This document shows, in pieces, positions 9,353-19,044 of a stretch of 64,000 bases of DNA. Source of the DNA: Maricaulis alexandrii (GTDB lineage Bacteria; Pseudomonadota; Alphaproteobacteria; Caulobacterales; Maricaulaceae). The position numbers were made by a program, and so were the translations under genes. How positions within the stretch are numbered: position 1 is the first letter of the stretch; each line of letters begins with the position of its first letter. The notes beneath the pieces were generated by a model. The model saw only the letters and a list, made by a program, of their open reading frames with translations. It searched no databases and was not told the origin of the DNA. The DNA lies in NCBI RefSeq assembly GCF_005871165.1, contig NZ_SWKP01000005.1, forward strand, positions 310,001-374,000, read 5' to 3'.

Positions 9353-11142
9353 TCCGGCGCGGCGTCACGCCCTGAATCCATCAGGTCCAGCATGGTGCGC
9401 CGCAGCTGGAACGGATCGGCCGGCTTGGACAGGAGGGCCAGGGCCTCCATCTCCGGCAGGCCCTTGAACCGGTCGATATCACCGGACATCAAAATGGCCG
9501 GCACGGTTTCGGCGACTTCAGCCCGCAGGGTCTCGATCACGGTGAGCCCGTCCTCGCCCTGTTTCAGGCGTTTGTCGACCAGAAGGATGTCGGGCGTGTC
9601 CGGCGCCCAGGACAGGGCTTCCAGGGCCTCGCGTCCGGAATCCGCCGCGATCACCCGGCAGGACCAACCGGTCAGCAGGATGGAGAGGCTTTCCCGTACG
9701 GCCTTGTCATCCTCGACCAGAACGATGAAGGGAGGGGCGGGGAAGGCATCAAAGCCCTGCTCATCGGACACGGGCAGGGCCTCGGCGTCGGCGGTGGGCA
9801 GGATGACGCCGGCAGTCGTCCCCGCTCCGGGCCGGCTGTCGAACAGGATCTCCACGCCCATCCGGTCAGCGAGCTGCCGGACAATGGACAGGCCCAGCCC
9901 CAGACCCCGCGTGTCGCTGGCATCGGGGTCGAGCTGGACGTATTCCTCGAAAATCCGCTCCTGGGCCTCGAGCGGGATGCCCGGGCCGGTATCGGTAATC
10001 TCGATGCGCATTCTGTCGGGCTCAAACGGTCGGGCACAGAGTTTGATCTGCCCGCCAGCGGGCGTGAATTTGAGTGCGTTGGACAGGAAATTGCGCAGGA
10101 TGCGGCCCACCAGGAGTGGATCGCCCCGGACGGCTGCCGGTTCGGCTTCCACGGAAATATCGATCTGGTGGTTCGACGCGGTCTTGGAAACCTCGGCGGC
10201 CAGGCGCGACAGGGTTTCGCCAACATCGAAAATGGCGGGTTTCACCACAATGCCACCGCTTTCGATCCGGGCGGCTTCGACCAAGCCCTGGAGCAGGCTT
10301 TGCTGACTGCGCCAGCAGGCCTCGATCCGGTCGAGCAGTTCGCGCTGGTCCGGTTGGGACAATTGGCTGCGCAGGGCCCCGATCAGAAATCCCTGGGCCT
10401 GCAGCGGCTGGGACATGTCATGGCTGGCGGCCGCCAGGAAGCGGGTCTTTTCCGCGCTGACCCGGGCGAGCTTCTCCGCCTGTTCCTTCAGCTGTTCGGA
10501 CAGGCGGCGATTGCGCTCGGCGGCCAGGCTTTCCAGTGTCTGCACTTCGGCCCGGGCGCTGACCAGAAGACCGAAACCGTAATAGATCAACAGGCCCAGC
10601 CCGATAAGGCGGATACCGCCATCCACTTCCACCAGCCAATAGGCACTGAACGGGACCAGGGTCGCGGTCGCCAGGCTGACGAAGCTGGGCCGGTATTCCG
10701 AACTGGGCATCATGCCGCCGACCGAGATCGAGAAGACCATGTTGATGGCGATGAATAGGTTGAGGACGGAGCTGGTGTCCAGAAAGCGGATCGCCAGACC
10801 GGACCAGATCAGTCCGGTGATCCCGGAAATAATGACATGGCCGGTCAGATATCGTTTGAGCCGGTCCGGTGTCACACCCTCGGGGACCATGATGCGCGGA
10901 TAGATGTAGACAACGCCCACCATTGCGGATGTCACCAACAGCCAGACCAGGGCGAAACCCGGCTGGCCGGACAGGGCGATCAGGGCGGTCAGATAGATGA
11001 TGACGATCTGGATGATCAGGCAGGATTGTCCGGTCCGCCGTCGCAGCAGCTGGGCCTGGCTCAGCCGGACCTGGGCCAGGTCTTCGGGGGCAAAGCCTCG
11101 CGATGTGTGCTCGGCAGGGTCTTGTGTCCCGGCGGCCGTCAT
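9328..11142 (-). CDS. Membrane hybrid sensor histidine kinase with C-terminal receiver
   Basis: A 604-residue hybrid kinase. An N-terminal membrane region with about six hydrophobic segments (residues 40-195) is followed by a short coiled coil. The HisKA domain has phospho-acceptor H241 in ASHDMSQPLQA. The HATPase_c domain has N box NFLSNALKFTPAGG, G1 DTGPGIP and GLGLGLSIV. A receiver domain ends the protein, with acceptor D523 in LLVDKRL. The ATG at 11142 overlaps the transporter stop codon as ATGA, so it is coupled to the GPH transporter upstream. That suggests the kinase senses something tied to solute uptake, but the ligand is not evident. The 3' end overlaps the convergent response regulator. 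Confidence 0.93.
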   Translation of the reverse strand: MTAAGTQDPAEHTSRGFAPEDLAQVRLSQAQLLRRRTGQSCLIIQIVIIYLTALIALSGQPGFALVWLLVTSAMVGVVYIYPRIMVPEGVTPDRLKRYLTGHVIISGITGLIWSGLAIRFLDTSSVLNLFIAINMVFSISVGGMMPSSEYRPSFVSLATATLVPFSAYWLVEVDGGIRLIGLGLLIYYGFGLLVSARAEVQTLESLAAERNRRLSEQLKEQAEKLARVSAEKTRFLAAASHDMSQPLQAQGFLIGALRSQLSQPDQRELLDRIEACWRSQQSLLQGLVEAARIESGGIVVKPAIFDVGETLSRLAAEVSKTASNHQIDISVEAEPAAVRGDPLLVGRILRNFLSNALKFTPAGGQIKLCARPFEPDRMRIEITDTGPGIPLEAQERIFEEYVQLDPDASDTRGLGLGLSIVRQLADRMGVEILFDSRPGAGTTAGVILPTADAEALPVSDEQGFDAFPAPPFIVLVEDDKAVRESLSILLTGWSCRVIAADSGREALEALSWAPDTPDILLVDKRLKQGEDGLTVIETLRAEVAETVPAILMSGDIDRFKGLPEMEALALLSKPADPFQLRRTMLDLMDSGRDAAPDQPISPSV

Positions 11143-12509
11143 TGTGAGGCGACCGTGTCGCGGATGCGCCCATAGCGATAGGTCACGCCGATGAGGGCCA
11201 GAAGGCAGAGTGCGGGACCGGCGCTGCACAGAAGGCGGATGGTGTGTCGGACCGGTTCGGAGACGCTTTCGCTGCCGCCCGCTTCATGTCCTGCAAGGTA
11301 GAGGGCCAGGCCGATGAGGAGTCCTGTCAGTCCGGACACGGTTTTCTGGACGAAGGTCGCCAGTCCGAACATGCGGGCCTCGATCCGGGTTCCGGTCCTG
11401 TCCGAATGGGCATCGATCGCGTCAGGCAGGAGCGACCAGAACATGACGGGCAGACAGGCATTGCCCGCCGCGGCGAGGGCGATGAAACCCAGCGCCATCG
11501 GGATGGCGTCCCGCGGAACGAGGCCCAGGCCGGCATAGCCGAGTGCGGCCAGCAATAATCCGGCCGCGAGCGTGGCGGGCTTGGAAAGGCGATGGGCCAG
11601 CGCCGCCCAGGCAGGGGCCAGCGGGATCATGATCAGTGCGGGAAGGCCCAGGGCCAGCGGGGTCAGGTCTGGCCGCTGGAAATGATAGGACACGAGGTAG
11701 AGCACGGTCTGGGTGTAGAGACCAAAGCTGAGGGTCGCCAGAGCCATGATGATCATGAGGCGCGAGAAGCGTGGATCGGACACCGCGCGGCGCAGAGCGA
11801 GAAGCAGGTCGGCGTGAAAGCCCGTCGTGCCCTGGCTGTTGTCGTCCCCGGCCGGTTCCTGCGCGGGTTCGGCCATGAGGCCGGAGCAGGACCAGAGGCT
11901 GAAACCCGCCAGTGCGCCGAGCGTCAGGGCGGCGATGAGGTAGGCCGGTCCCTCCTCCATTTGAAGGTTGAGCACGTCGATCATGACCGGTGTGGCCAAG
12001 GCCGCCATCAGTCCGCCCGCGGCGGCCCCGATGACGCGCAGGGCGGCCAGGGTGTTTCGGGTTCCGGGGTTCCGGGTCAGCCGGGCCGGCATGGTGTTGT
12101 AGGGCATGCTGGCAAATGTGTAGGCCGTCCGGAAACCGACATGGGTGGCCAGCGCCCAGAGGGCTGCGGGCAGAAGACCATCAAAGGGTTGGGTGAAGAG
12201 AAGTGGATAGGCAAGGGCCAGCGGTAACGCCGCCGCGCCGACCAGCCCGCCATAGCGTCCGATTTTTCGCGCCTTGCGTTCCGTCCAGGTCGCAATGAAC
12301 GGGTCGGAGATCGCATCCCAGATCATTCCGGCCATGTAGATGCCACCGGCAAGCAGCGCCGGAAGGCCCACGATTTCCGTATAGAAATACAGCAAGAAAA
12401 GCGCGCAGCCCTGCCACAGCATGACAAAGCCGAAATCGCCCAGGCCGAAACCCAGACGGGTCTTTGTGTTGACCTTGGCGACTGGCTTTTCCGGCTCGTG
12501 ACTGGCCAT
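11139..12509 (-). CDS. GPH-type (glycoside-pentoside-hexuronide) MFS transporter
   Basis: A 456-residue inner-membrane carrier with 12 predicted hydrophobic segments. The N-terminal part LGFGLGDFGFVMLWQ and the motif GIYMAGMIWDAISDPFIATW match the melibiose/glucuronide symporter (MFS_2) family. These proteins couple sugar uptake to Na+ or H+. A good ribosome binding site (GGGGGAAGG) precedes the ATG. It is the first gene of a two-gene unit with the hybrid kinase. The large autotransporter upstream is divergent. The exact sugar is not predictable. Confidence 0.88.
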   Translation of the reverse strand: MASHEPEKPVAKVNTKTRLGFGLGDFGFVMLWQGCALFLLYFYTEIVGLPALLAGGIYMAGMIWDAISDPFIATWTERKARKIGRYGGLVGAAALPLALAYPLLFTQPFDGLLPAALWALATHVGFRTAYTFASMPYNTMPARLTRNPGTRNTLAALRVIGAAAGGLMAALATPVMIDVLNLQMEEGPAYLIAALTLGALAGFSLWSCSGLMAEPAQEPAGDDNSQGTTGFHADLLLALRRAVSDPRFSRLMIIMALATLSFGLYTQTVLYLVSYHFQRPDLTPLALGLPALIMIPLAPAWAALAHRLSKPATLAAGLLLAALGYAGLGLVPRDAIPMALGFIALAAAGNACLPVMFWSLLPDAIDAHSDRTGTRIEARMFGLATFVQKTVSGLTGLLIGLALYLAGHEAGGSESVSEPVRHTIRLLCSAGPALCLLALIGVTYRYGRIRDTVASQ

Positions 12510-12690
12510 TCGGCCTTCCCCCTACCCTGTGCCGGCTCTTATGAAATCTGCGCGACCCACCCATTCGGGTGATTGATACTTGCGTTAAAACGAACCCCAA
12601 TCAACTTGAAAATTAACGCCTTTTTGCCGTGCGCGCGCAGCGTGCGCTCGTGCCTGTTGCGTGACGGGAAAGGGCGAGGGGGACAGTGAC

Positions 12691-15600
12691 ATGCGTGTTT
12701 GGGTTCGGGACTTGGCGTCGAGTGCGGCGTCGGTGAGGGCGGCTGTCTGCCGGGGGGCGGCGGTTCTGGTTGTGGCCGCGATGAGTATGGGCGGGCTCGC
12801 CCAGCCGGCCCGGGCAGACACACCGGCCCCGGTCGTCCAGTACATCAACGGCGCCACCTACACCAATCTCGACAGTCTCCAGTTCACGATCTACTTCTCG
12901 CAAATGGTGGTCAATGTTGATGCAGGGGACTTTGAAGTGTCCGGCACAACGGCGGGCGTCACGTCAATAATTCCCGCCGGGAGTGGCGGCTTCCTTGTGA
13001 CGGTGTCCGGCGGCGATCTGGCCGACCTGAACGGGGAGGTTCGCCTCGGCATTGCCGACAGTAACGATATCCAGAACCTCCTCGGTACGCCCCTTGGCCC
13101 GTTCGACCCGGGGGTGAGTGACCCGACAGTCGTCAACAATACGCCGCCGAATTGCGCCTTTTCGACGACAGAGCCGGCTCCGGTTTCCGGCGAGTTCGTG
13201 GTCGATATCACCTGTCTGCCGCAGGATGGTTTTGCGGACTACATTGCCACCTACTCCTTCAGCAGCAGTGATTTGAATGTGACCAATGCGTCGATCGAAA
13301 GCTTCAGCGTCCCGTTGAATGGAGCGCCGGGCTCGGTCACGCTCCGCCCGCAGGCATCGGGCGAGATCACGGTCAACCTGCCTGCCAACAGTCTGTTTGA
13401 CGAGGCGTCCAACCCCAATACCGAGTCCACCGAATTCTCGATCCAGGCAGAGGCCGGCGAGCCGGAAATCAGCTTCAGCTCGACCGCTTCTTCGCCGGTG
13501 AATGCGCCCTACACGCTGATCATCAATTTCAGCGAGGATGTGACCGGTTTCTCCGCGAGTGCGATTGGTGCGGCGGGTGCTTTTGTGTCCGATTTCACCG
13601 TGCTGTCCGCGAGCTCTTACAGCGTCTTGATCACTCCGGCCGGAAACGGGACGCACTATGTCGGCGTCGCGGCGAATGCAGCCAACGATACCGACGGATA
13701 CGGCAATCTGGCACCTGAAGCCTTCGAAATGACCTACGACGGCTCCGCGCCCACGGTCAGTTTTTCAAGCGCTGCCAGCAGCCCTTATGCCCTGAATGCG
13801 ACCTTCGACCTGAATCTGCAATTTTCCGAGACCGTTTCCGGGTTCGAGGCTTCGGACCTTGTGGTGGTCGGTGGCAGCGTTCAGTCCGTCAATACCGGCA
13901 CCAACACGGCGACCGCCACCATTCTGACGACCCAAGCCGGCACGCTGACCGTCAACATGGCGGCTGATCAAGTCCAGGATGCTGCCGGCAATGGAAATAC
14001 GGCTGCCAGCCAATTCAGCCTGGAAATCGATGGCACCGCGCCTGTCGTATCCGATGTCGATCGGACTTCGCCATCCGCCAGCCCCGCACAAGCGGACGCG
14101 GTCACCTGGAACGTGATTTTCTCCGAAGCGGTGAGCAATGTCTCGGCGGATGATTTTGAGCTGACAGGCAGTTCGCTGGGGATCGCCAGTGCGACAGCGC
14201 TCAGCACCAGCGTCTACCGGGTGACCACGGATACTGGCCTTCTTCCGGACGCAACCGGGACCGTGACCCTCGCGCTAGCCGGAACCTCGAACATTGTGGA
14301 TGCGGCGGGCAATCGGCTCACCAGCCTGGTTCCAGCCCGCCTCGATGAGCGGTCTGTCGTTCTCGACAATGCAGGACCGGTCCTGCTGTCGATCGAGCGC
14401 TCCGACCCGACCGGTTACTACACGAATGGCACCCAGGTTGAGTGGCTTCTGACCTTCGACGAGCCCGTGTCCAATGTGACGGCATCGGATTTTGACGTGT
14501 TCGGGACCACGGCCAGCGCCTCTCCGAATGTCCAGGGCAATGAAGTTCGGGTTTCCGTTTCCGGCGGCGATTTCTCCACGCTCAACAATGCCGGTGTGCG
14601 GCTGGAAATCAGCCGCACAAACGGGATCACGGATGTGCTGGGCAACGCGCTGAGTTCCACCTCCCCGTCCGGAACTTGGGAGTCCAGCTATGGCGTCGAT
14701 CATACGAGCCCGGTGCTCCAGTCGATCCGCCGCTACGACCCGACCGACCAGGCCACGAATGCCGACAGCCTGACCTGGATCGTCTCGATCAACGAGCCCA
14801 TCCAAGACGTCACGCCTGCCCATTTCGGTGTCAGCGGGACAACCGCGACCGTGACCAGTGTCACCGGGGGCGGTTTTGGCGACGCGAACGACAAGGATGA
14901 TTCATCCCTGAGTGCCGGCCGTATCCCGCCTGGCTATATCGTGACCGTATCCGGCGGCGATCTCGCCGATCTGGGCCTTGATGCTCCCGAGCGCGTGGAA
15001 CTCTTCGTTGATCCCTCCAGCGAGGTCATCCGGGACTTGCACGGCAATGCGCTGGCCTCCACGTCCCCGACGGGCGAGCACGAATTCTACGACGTCCAGA
15101 ATGGCGGACCCCAGATTGCCTCGATCACGCGCTCGACGCCGGGTGATGAAACGACCAATGCCGACAGTGTGACCTGGTCCGTGCAGTTTTCACGAATCTC
15201 GCCGGCTTTCAGCATGGCACCCGAAGACTTCACCCTCACAGGCACGACAGCGGATCTGACGGTTGAGCGTTTCTCCATCGGGTTCAACGTCACGGCTTCC
15301 GGCGGCGATCTGGCGTCTCTGGATGGTGAGATCGCGCTGACGGTTTCCAATGCCGCGCTGACGGACGAGATCGGGAATACACTGGTCAGCACCACGCCGA
15401 GCGGGGCCAATGACAATACATTCGTCCTCGACAACACCGCGCCCACGGCGAGCCTGGCCTATGAAGGCAGCGAACCCGAGTCCGGTGCCTTCGGTGTGGA
15501 CGTCACCTTCAGTGAGACGGTCACAGGCTTCACGATTGATGATCTGGCGCTGAACGGCGCGACCGCGTCGAACCTGCAGGGGTCCGGGGCCAGCTACACG

Positions 15601-18600
15601 GTCGATGTTACGCCTACAGGCAGTGGAACGGTCAGCATCGCGCTGGCTGCCGGCGCCGCGGCAGATGTCGCGGGCAATGAAAGTCTCGCAGCGTCCTCTT
15701 TGGAGGTAGACGTTGATGTCGATGCACCGACCGTGACGCTGAGCAGTTCGGTGAGCGGGCCGGTGGCCGGAGCCTTCGATGTGGGTGTCGACTTCAGTGA
15801 GGCCGTGGCCGGACTGACGATCGGCGGTTTCAGCGTGACCAATGGTGCGGCCACGAATCTGACCGGTTCGGGGGCGGCCTATTCGGTGACCATCACCCCG
15901 GCTTCGGACGGCGATGTCACGGTGCTCCTTTTGGCTGACGCGGCCTCTGATGCGGCCGGCAACGGCAATGAAGTCTCGACCGAGCTGACGCGCTCTGCCG
16001 ACTTCACCGCCCCAACGCCCGTTCTGGCAAGCAGCACGGCCGGTCCGGTTTCGGCGGCCTTCCCGGTCACGATCGTTTTCGACGAGGCCGTGACAGGCTT
16101 CACGGTCGCCGACCTGTCCGTGACCAATGGATCGATCTCCAGTTTCACCGGCTCCGGGACTGACTACACGGCCACCATCACGCCCTCCGATGACGGGACT
16201 GTCACGGTCAGCCTGGATGCCGGGGGCGCTGAGGATGCTGCCGGCAATGCCAGTGTGGCCGCCAGCGATCTGGTGCGTGAAGCGGATCTCACTGCGCCGG
16301 CCGTGGCCCTCACAACGGCTGCGGGCGGTCCGGTCTCCGGTGCTTTCCGTGTGAATGCGGCTTTTGACAGCGATGTCACAGGTTTCGGTCTGGATGATCT
16401 GGTGATCGGCAATGGTTCGGCCGCTGATCTCAGCGGATCCGGCGCGGACTACAGCTTCCTGGTGACGCCGGCTGATGATGGCCCGGTCACGATCGAACTG
16501 CCGGGCGGCGCGGCTGAAGATGCGGCCGGCAATGCCAGCACGGCGGCGGAGGCGCTGAGCGTTGACGCCGACCTGACAGCGCCGAGCGTGGTTCTCAGCA
16601 CCTCGCTGGAGGGTGCGGCCGTTGACGCTTTCATCCTGACGGTGACCTTCTCCGAGGACGTCACGGGCTTTGCGCTTGACGACCTGGACATCACCAATGG
16701 TGAGGCGTCCGGGCTGTCGGGAAGCGGCTCGGTCTACACGCTGACCGTCACGCCGACGGGCGGCAATCCGCTGACGATTGCGCTGGCGGCCGGTGCCGCC
16801 CTTGATGGCGCGGGCAATTTCAGCCTCGCGGCCGAGACTTTCGAGGTGGAAACCGATGCGGTGCCGCCGGTTCTGACCCTCGGTCTACCGAGTGCGGATG
16901 TGGAAGGGCCGTTCGAAGCGACATTTGATTTCTCCGAACCGGTGACCGGCTTCTCGATCGAGGATGTCGGTGTGTCCAATGGTGATGTGTCCGCTTTTAC
17001 AAGCGTATCCGCATCGCAATTCACAGCCACGATCACGCCCCGGACCCTGGGCACGGTCGGCATCAGCATTGCTGAAGGCGCCGCGTCTGACGAAGCGGGC
17101 AATCCGTCCGAGCCGGCCAATGGTGAGGTTGAAGCCGTCGCGCCGCCGGTCGAGGTGAATCTGACGGTCGGCGATGATGTCGCCGACGTGACGCAGATTG
17201 TCACCACGGCGAGCATTTCCAATCCGGGCAGTGAGGCGATCGAGTTTCGCGTTGATGTGGATGTGGACTGGTTCGACGTGACGCCGCGCTCCGGCACGAT
17301 TGCGGGGCTGGATACGCTCGATCTGGTCATTGCCGTCAACGACCAGGCCGAGGCCCTGGCCGCCGGCTCCTATACCGGGCGGATCACCGTCGTGAATCTC
17401 GGTGCGGCTCCAGCCGGTCAGCGCGGTGTCTTGGGCGCGGAAGGCGAATCCATTGTGGTCTCCATCCCGCTTACCATCACGATTGCCGAGCGCCGGGGTA
17501 CGATCCAGCTTGTGGCGACCACGCCGGGGGGTCTGCAGCGGGATGAAAGTTTCACCTACGAGTCTGGTGATCCCGACCTCGACGGGCTCAGCCTGACGAC
17601 ATCCGGCGGCCTGGCGTCCAGTGCACCGGTTCGCAAGCTTTTTGGCACTTATGACATCACCCAGGCCCTGCCGCAGGGCTGGCGATTGGACAGCCTGGAA
17701 TGCTCCGGCGATCTGGATGGTGGCAGTGTCATTGATGTCGCGGCCGGCCGGGTGGATATCGACCTGGACCCGGAAGAGGACATTGTCTGCACCTTTGCCA
17801 ACACGCGTGATGAGGCGGAAATCCGGCTGGCCACCCAGCGCGCGATCCGGAACTTCATGGTGCGCCGGGCTGACCGGATCCTGGATGCGAGCCCCGATCT
17901 GTCCCGCCGGTTTACGGACCGCGTCACGACGTCGCCGGGACATGTGGCGGTCGACATCACCCGCAACAGCCGTCTGGCGAGCCTGTCCACCAGCCTGTCG
18001 GGCCTGCGCAACCATGCCAAGCAGGGCCGTCCGCAAATGCCGGATACGCAGAACACGGACACGGCAACGGACTGGGATGCCTGGCTTTCGGCCAATTACA
18101 GCGCAGTGAGTGATGACCGGGCCGGTGATCTGTCCGAAAGCACATTCGGCATCGTGCAGATGGGCGCGGACTGGCAGGCCTCAGAAGGCCGTCTCTTTGG
18201 CATCATGCTTCAGCGGGACTGGATGGATGATGTGTCCGAGGACATCGCCGCCCGGGCCGGCGGCATCCGGGGTGCCCGGGTCAGTGGGTCTGGCTGGATG
18301 GCCGGTCCCTACCTGGTCCAGCAGGTCCGTGACGGTGTCTGGCTGGATGCCATGGCGCTCTACGGGACGTCCACCAATACGGTGGATCCGCTGGGGCTCT
18401 ACGAGGACGAGTTCGAGACCGAGCGTTACATGCTGCGGGTCAATCTGACCGGAGAATGGAGTCATGAAGGCTGGCGCGTCCGCCCGTCCGCCAGCCTCGC
18501 GCATTTCGAGGAAACCCAGGCGTCCTACACGGACAGTCTCGGTATCGTGATTCCGGAGCAGACTGTATCGGTCGGCCGTTTCGAGGCCGGTCCGGAAGTC

Positions 18601-18867
18601 GCTTACCGGTTCGATCGAGGCACAGACGGCTGGTGGGAGCCCATGGTCGGCCTGACCGGGGTCTGGGACTATAATCCGGCCACGCTTCTGGACGAGAATG
18701 GCGGGCTCGTGGGCACTGGCGATGTCCGGGCCGATGCCCGACTCGGGGTTCAGGGCGAATTCTGGGGCGGCGCCATCCTGCGCTTCACCGCGGATGTGTC
18801 CGGTCTCGGGACCGGCGATTTTGACGCGCATTCTGCCCGTCTGGAAATCCGGATCGGTCTGCAATAG
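12691..18867 (+). CDS. Giant Ig-repeat autotransporter adhesin-like protein
   Basis: A 2058-residue type V secreted protein. The start at ATG 12691 has GAGGGGG upstream; an in-frame GTG at 12661 is less likely. A long signal peptide ends near ARA-DT (about residue 42). About 14 bacterial Ig-like units follow (12818-17145) with recurring FSE-VTGF, SGSG-Y-V-I-TP and AAD-AGN motifs. Next are a BACON-like beta domain (about 17146-17480) and a Cys-containing beta-sandwich (LPQGWRLDSLECSG ... CTFANTR). The last 270 residues (from about 18070) form an autotransporter-type outer-membrane barrel. The protein ends in Gln, not the usual Phe/Trp. The role is probably surface adhesion or recognition, by inference. 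The gene stands alone between divergent and independent units. Confidence 0.9.
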   Translation: MRVWVRDLASSAASVRAAVCRGAAVLVVAAMSMGGLAQPARADTPAPVVQYINGATYTNLDSLQFTIYFSQMVVNVDAGDFEVSGTTAGVTSIIPAGSGGFLVTVSGGDLADLNGEVRLGIADSNDIQNLLGTPLGPFDPGVSDPTVVNNTPPNCAFSTTEPAPVSGEFVVDITCLPQDGFADYIATYSFSSSDLNVTNASIESFSVPLNGAPGSVTLRPQASGEITVNLPANSLFDEASNPNTESTEFSIQAEAGEPEISFSSTASSPVNAPYTLIINFSEDVTGFSASAIGAAGAFVSDFTVLSASSYSVLITPAGNGTHYVGVAANAANDTDGYGNLAPEAFEMTYDGSAPTVSFSSAASSPYALNATFDLNLQFSETVSGFEASDLVVVGGSVQSVNTGTNTATATILTTQAGTLTVNMAADQVQDAAGNGNTAASQFSLEIDGTAPVVSDVDRTSPSASPAQADAVTWNVIFSEAVSNVSADDFELTGSSLGIASATALSTSVYRVTTDTGLLPDATGTVTLALAGTSNIVDAAGNRLTSLVPARLDERSVVLDNAGPVLLSIERSDPTGYYTNGTQVEWLLTFDEPVSNVTASDFDVFGTTASASPNVQGNEVRVSVSGGDFSTLNNAGVRLEISRTNGITDVLGNALSSTSPSGTWESSYGVDHTSPVLQSIRRYDPTDQATNADSLTWIVSINEPIQDVTPAHFGVSGTTATVTSVTGGGFGDANDKDDSSLSAGRIPPGYIVTVSGGDLADLGLDAPERVELFVDPSSEVIRDLHGNALASTSPTGEHEFYDVQNGGPQIASITRSTPGDETTNADSVTWSVQFSRISPAFSMAPEDFTLTGTTADLTVERFSIGFNVTASGGDLASLDGEIALTVSNAALTDEIGNTLVSTTPSGANDNTFVLDNTAPTASLAYEGSEPESGAFGVDVTFSETVTGFTIDDLALNGATASNLQGSGASYTVDVTPTGSGTVSIALAAGAAADVAGNESLAASSLEVDVDVDAPTVTLSSSVSGPVAGAFDVGVDFSEAVAGLTIGGFSVTNGAATNLTGSGAAYSVTITPASDGDVTVLLLADAASDAAGNGNEVSTELTRSADFTAPTPVLASSTAGPVSAAFPVTIVFDEAVTGFTVADLSVTNGSISSFTGSGTDYTATITPSDDGTVTVSLDAGGAEDAAGNASVAASDLVREADLTAPAVALTTAAGGPVSGAFRVNAAFDSDVTGFGLDDLVIGNGSAADLSGSGADYSFLVTPADDGPVTIELPGGAAEDAAGNASTAAEALSVDADLTAPSVVLSTSLEGAAVDAFILTVTFSEDVTGFALDDLDITNGEASGLSGSGSVYTLTVTPTGGNPLTIALAAGAALDGAGNFSLAAETFEVETDAVPPVLTLGLPSADVEGPFEATFDFSEPVTGFSIEDVGVSNGDVSAFTSVSASQFTATITPRTLGTVGISIAEGAASDEAGNPSEPANGEVEAVAPPVEVNLTVGDDVADVTQIVTTASISNPGSEAIEFRVDVDVDWFDVTPRSGTIAGLDTLDLVIAVNDQAEALAAGSYTGRITVVNLGAAPAGQRGVLGAEGESIVVSIPLTITIAERRGTIQLVATTPGGLQRDESFTYESGDPDLDGLSLTTSGGLASSAPVRKLFGTYDITQALPQGWRLDSLECSGDLDGGSVIDVAAGRVDIDLDPEEDIVCTFANTRDEAEIRLATQRAIRNFMVRRADRILDASPDLSRRFTDRVTTSPGHVAVDITRNSRLASLSTSLSGLRNHAKQGRPQMPDTQNTDTATDWDAWLSANYSAVSDDRAGDLSESTFGIVQMGADWQASEGRLFGIMLQRDWMDDVSEDIAARAGGIRGARVSGSGWMAGPYLVQQVRDGVWLDAMALYGTSTNTVDPLGLYEDEFETERYMLRVNLTGEWSHEGWRVRPSASLAHFEETQASYTDSLGIVIPEQTVSVGRFEAGPEVAYRFDRGTDGWWEPMVGLTGVWDYNPATLLDENGGLVGTGDVRADARLGVQGEFWGGAILRFTADVSGLGTGDFDAHSARLEIRIGLQ
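15436..17145 (+). repeat. Six in-register 285-bp Ig-domain units
   Basis: Units start at 15436, 15721, 16006, 16291, 16576 and 16861, exactly 285 bp (95 codons) apart. Each begins with a TAPT/DAPT/VPPV-like tetrad and contains FSE-VTGF and AAGNxS-like motifs. Sequence identity between units is moderate, so this is a protein-level tandem array rather than a recent perfect DNA repeat. Eight upstream units are more divergent and vary in length. Confidence 0.9.
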
Positions 18868-18874
18868 GCTTGCT

Positions 18875-18897
18875 GGCGGCGGGCAGGTCCCGCCGCC
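18875..18897 (+). terminator. Stem-loop after the autotransporter
   Basis: A 9-bp perfect GC-only inverted repeat (GGCGGCGGG ... CCCGCCGCC) with a 5-nt loop, 8 bp after the stop codon. There is no T-run, so it is a termination or mRNA-end structure of uncertain efficiency. Confidence 0.5.
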
Positions 18898-18975
18898 CAC
18901 ACCTGTCCCGCAAGGCCTCCGCGATGGCCTCGCAAGCGCGCGCTGCGGCAGCGCTCCTAACCCTCTTGCTCTCAA

Positions 18976-18993
18976 TTGTCCCGTGTGGGACAA
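18976..18993. promoter_or_regulatory. Palindromic operator upstream of the LacI-family gene
   Basis: TTGTCCCGTGTGGGACAA is a palindrome with 7-bp arms and a 4-bp centre, 51 bp before the LacI-family start. The same TTGTCCC half-site recurs before the TonB receptor gene, so this is a candidate autoregulatory site of that regulator. Confidence 0.6.
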
Positions 18994-18994
18994 A

Positions 18995-19009
18995 TGTCCC
19001 AACAGGACA
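18995..19009. promoter_or_regulatory. Second operator-like element before the LacI-family gene
   Basis: TGTCC-CAACA-GGACA, an inverted repeat with 5-bp arms beginning 2 bp after the first palindrome. A further GGACAAT half-site follows it. The closely packed half-sites support cooperative repressor binding. Confidence 0.45.
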
Positions 19010-19044
19010 GGACAATTTTGGGTCCTGATTTGCCGGGGAGCGCC

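Noticed and set aside
12661-12690. GTG start of the autotransporter
   Set aside because: The ATG at 12691 has a clear GAGGGGG ribosome binding site and a better signal peptide.
15436-17145. Repeat array as a CRISPR or satellite
   Set aside because: Units are 285 bp, in frame and coding for Ig-like domains; no spacer-repeat structure exists.
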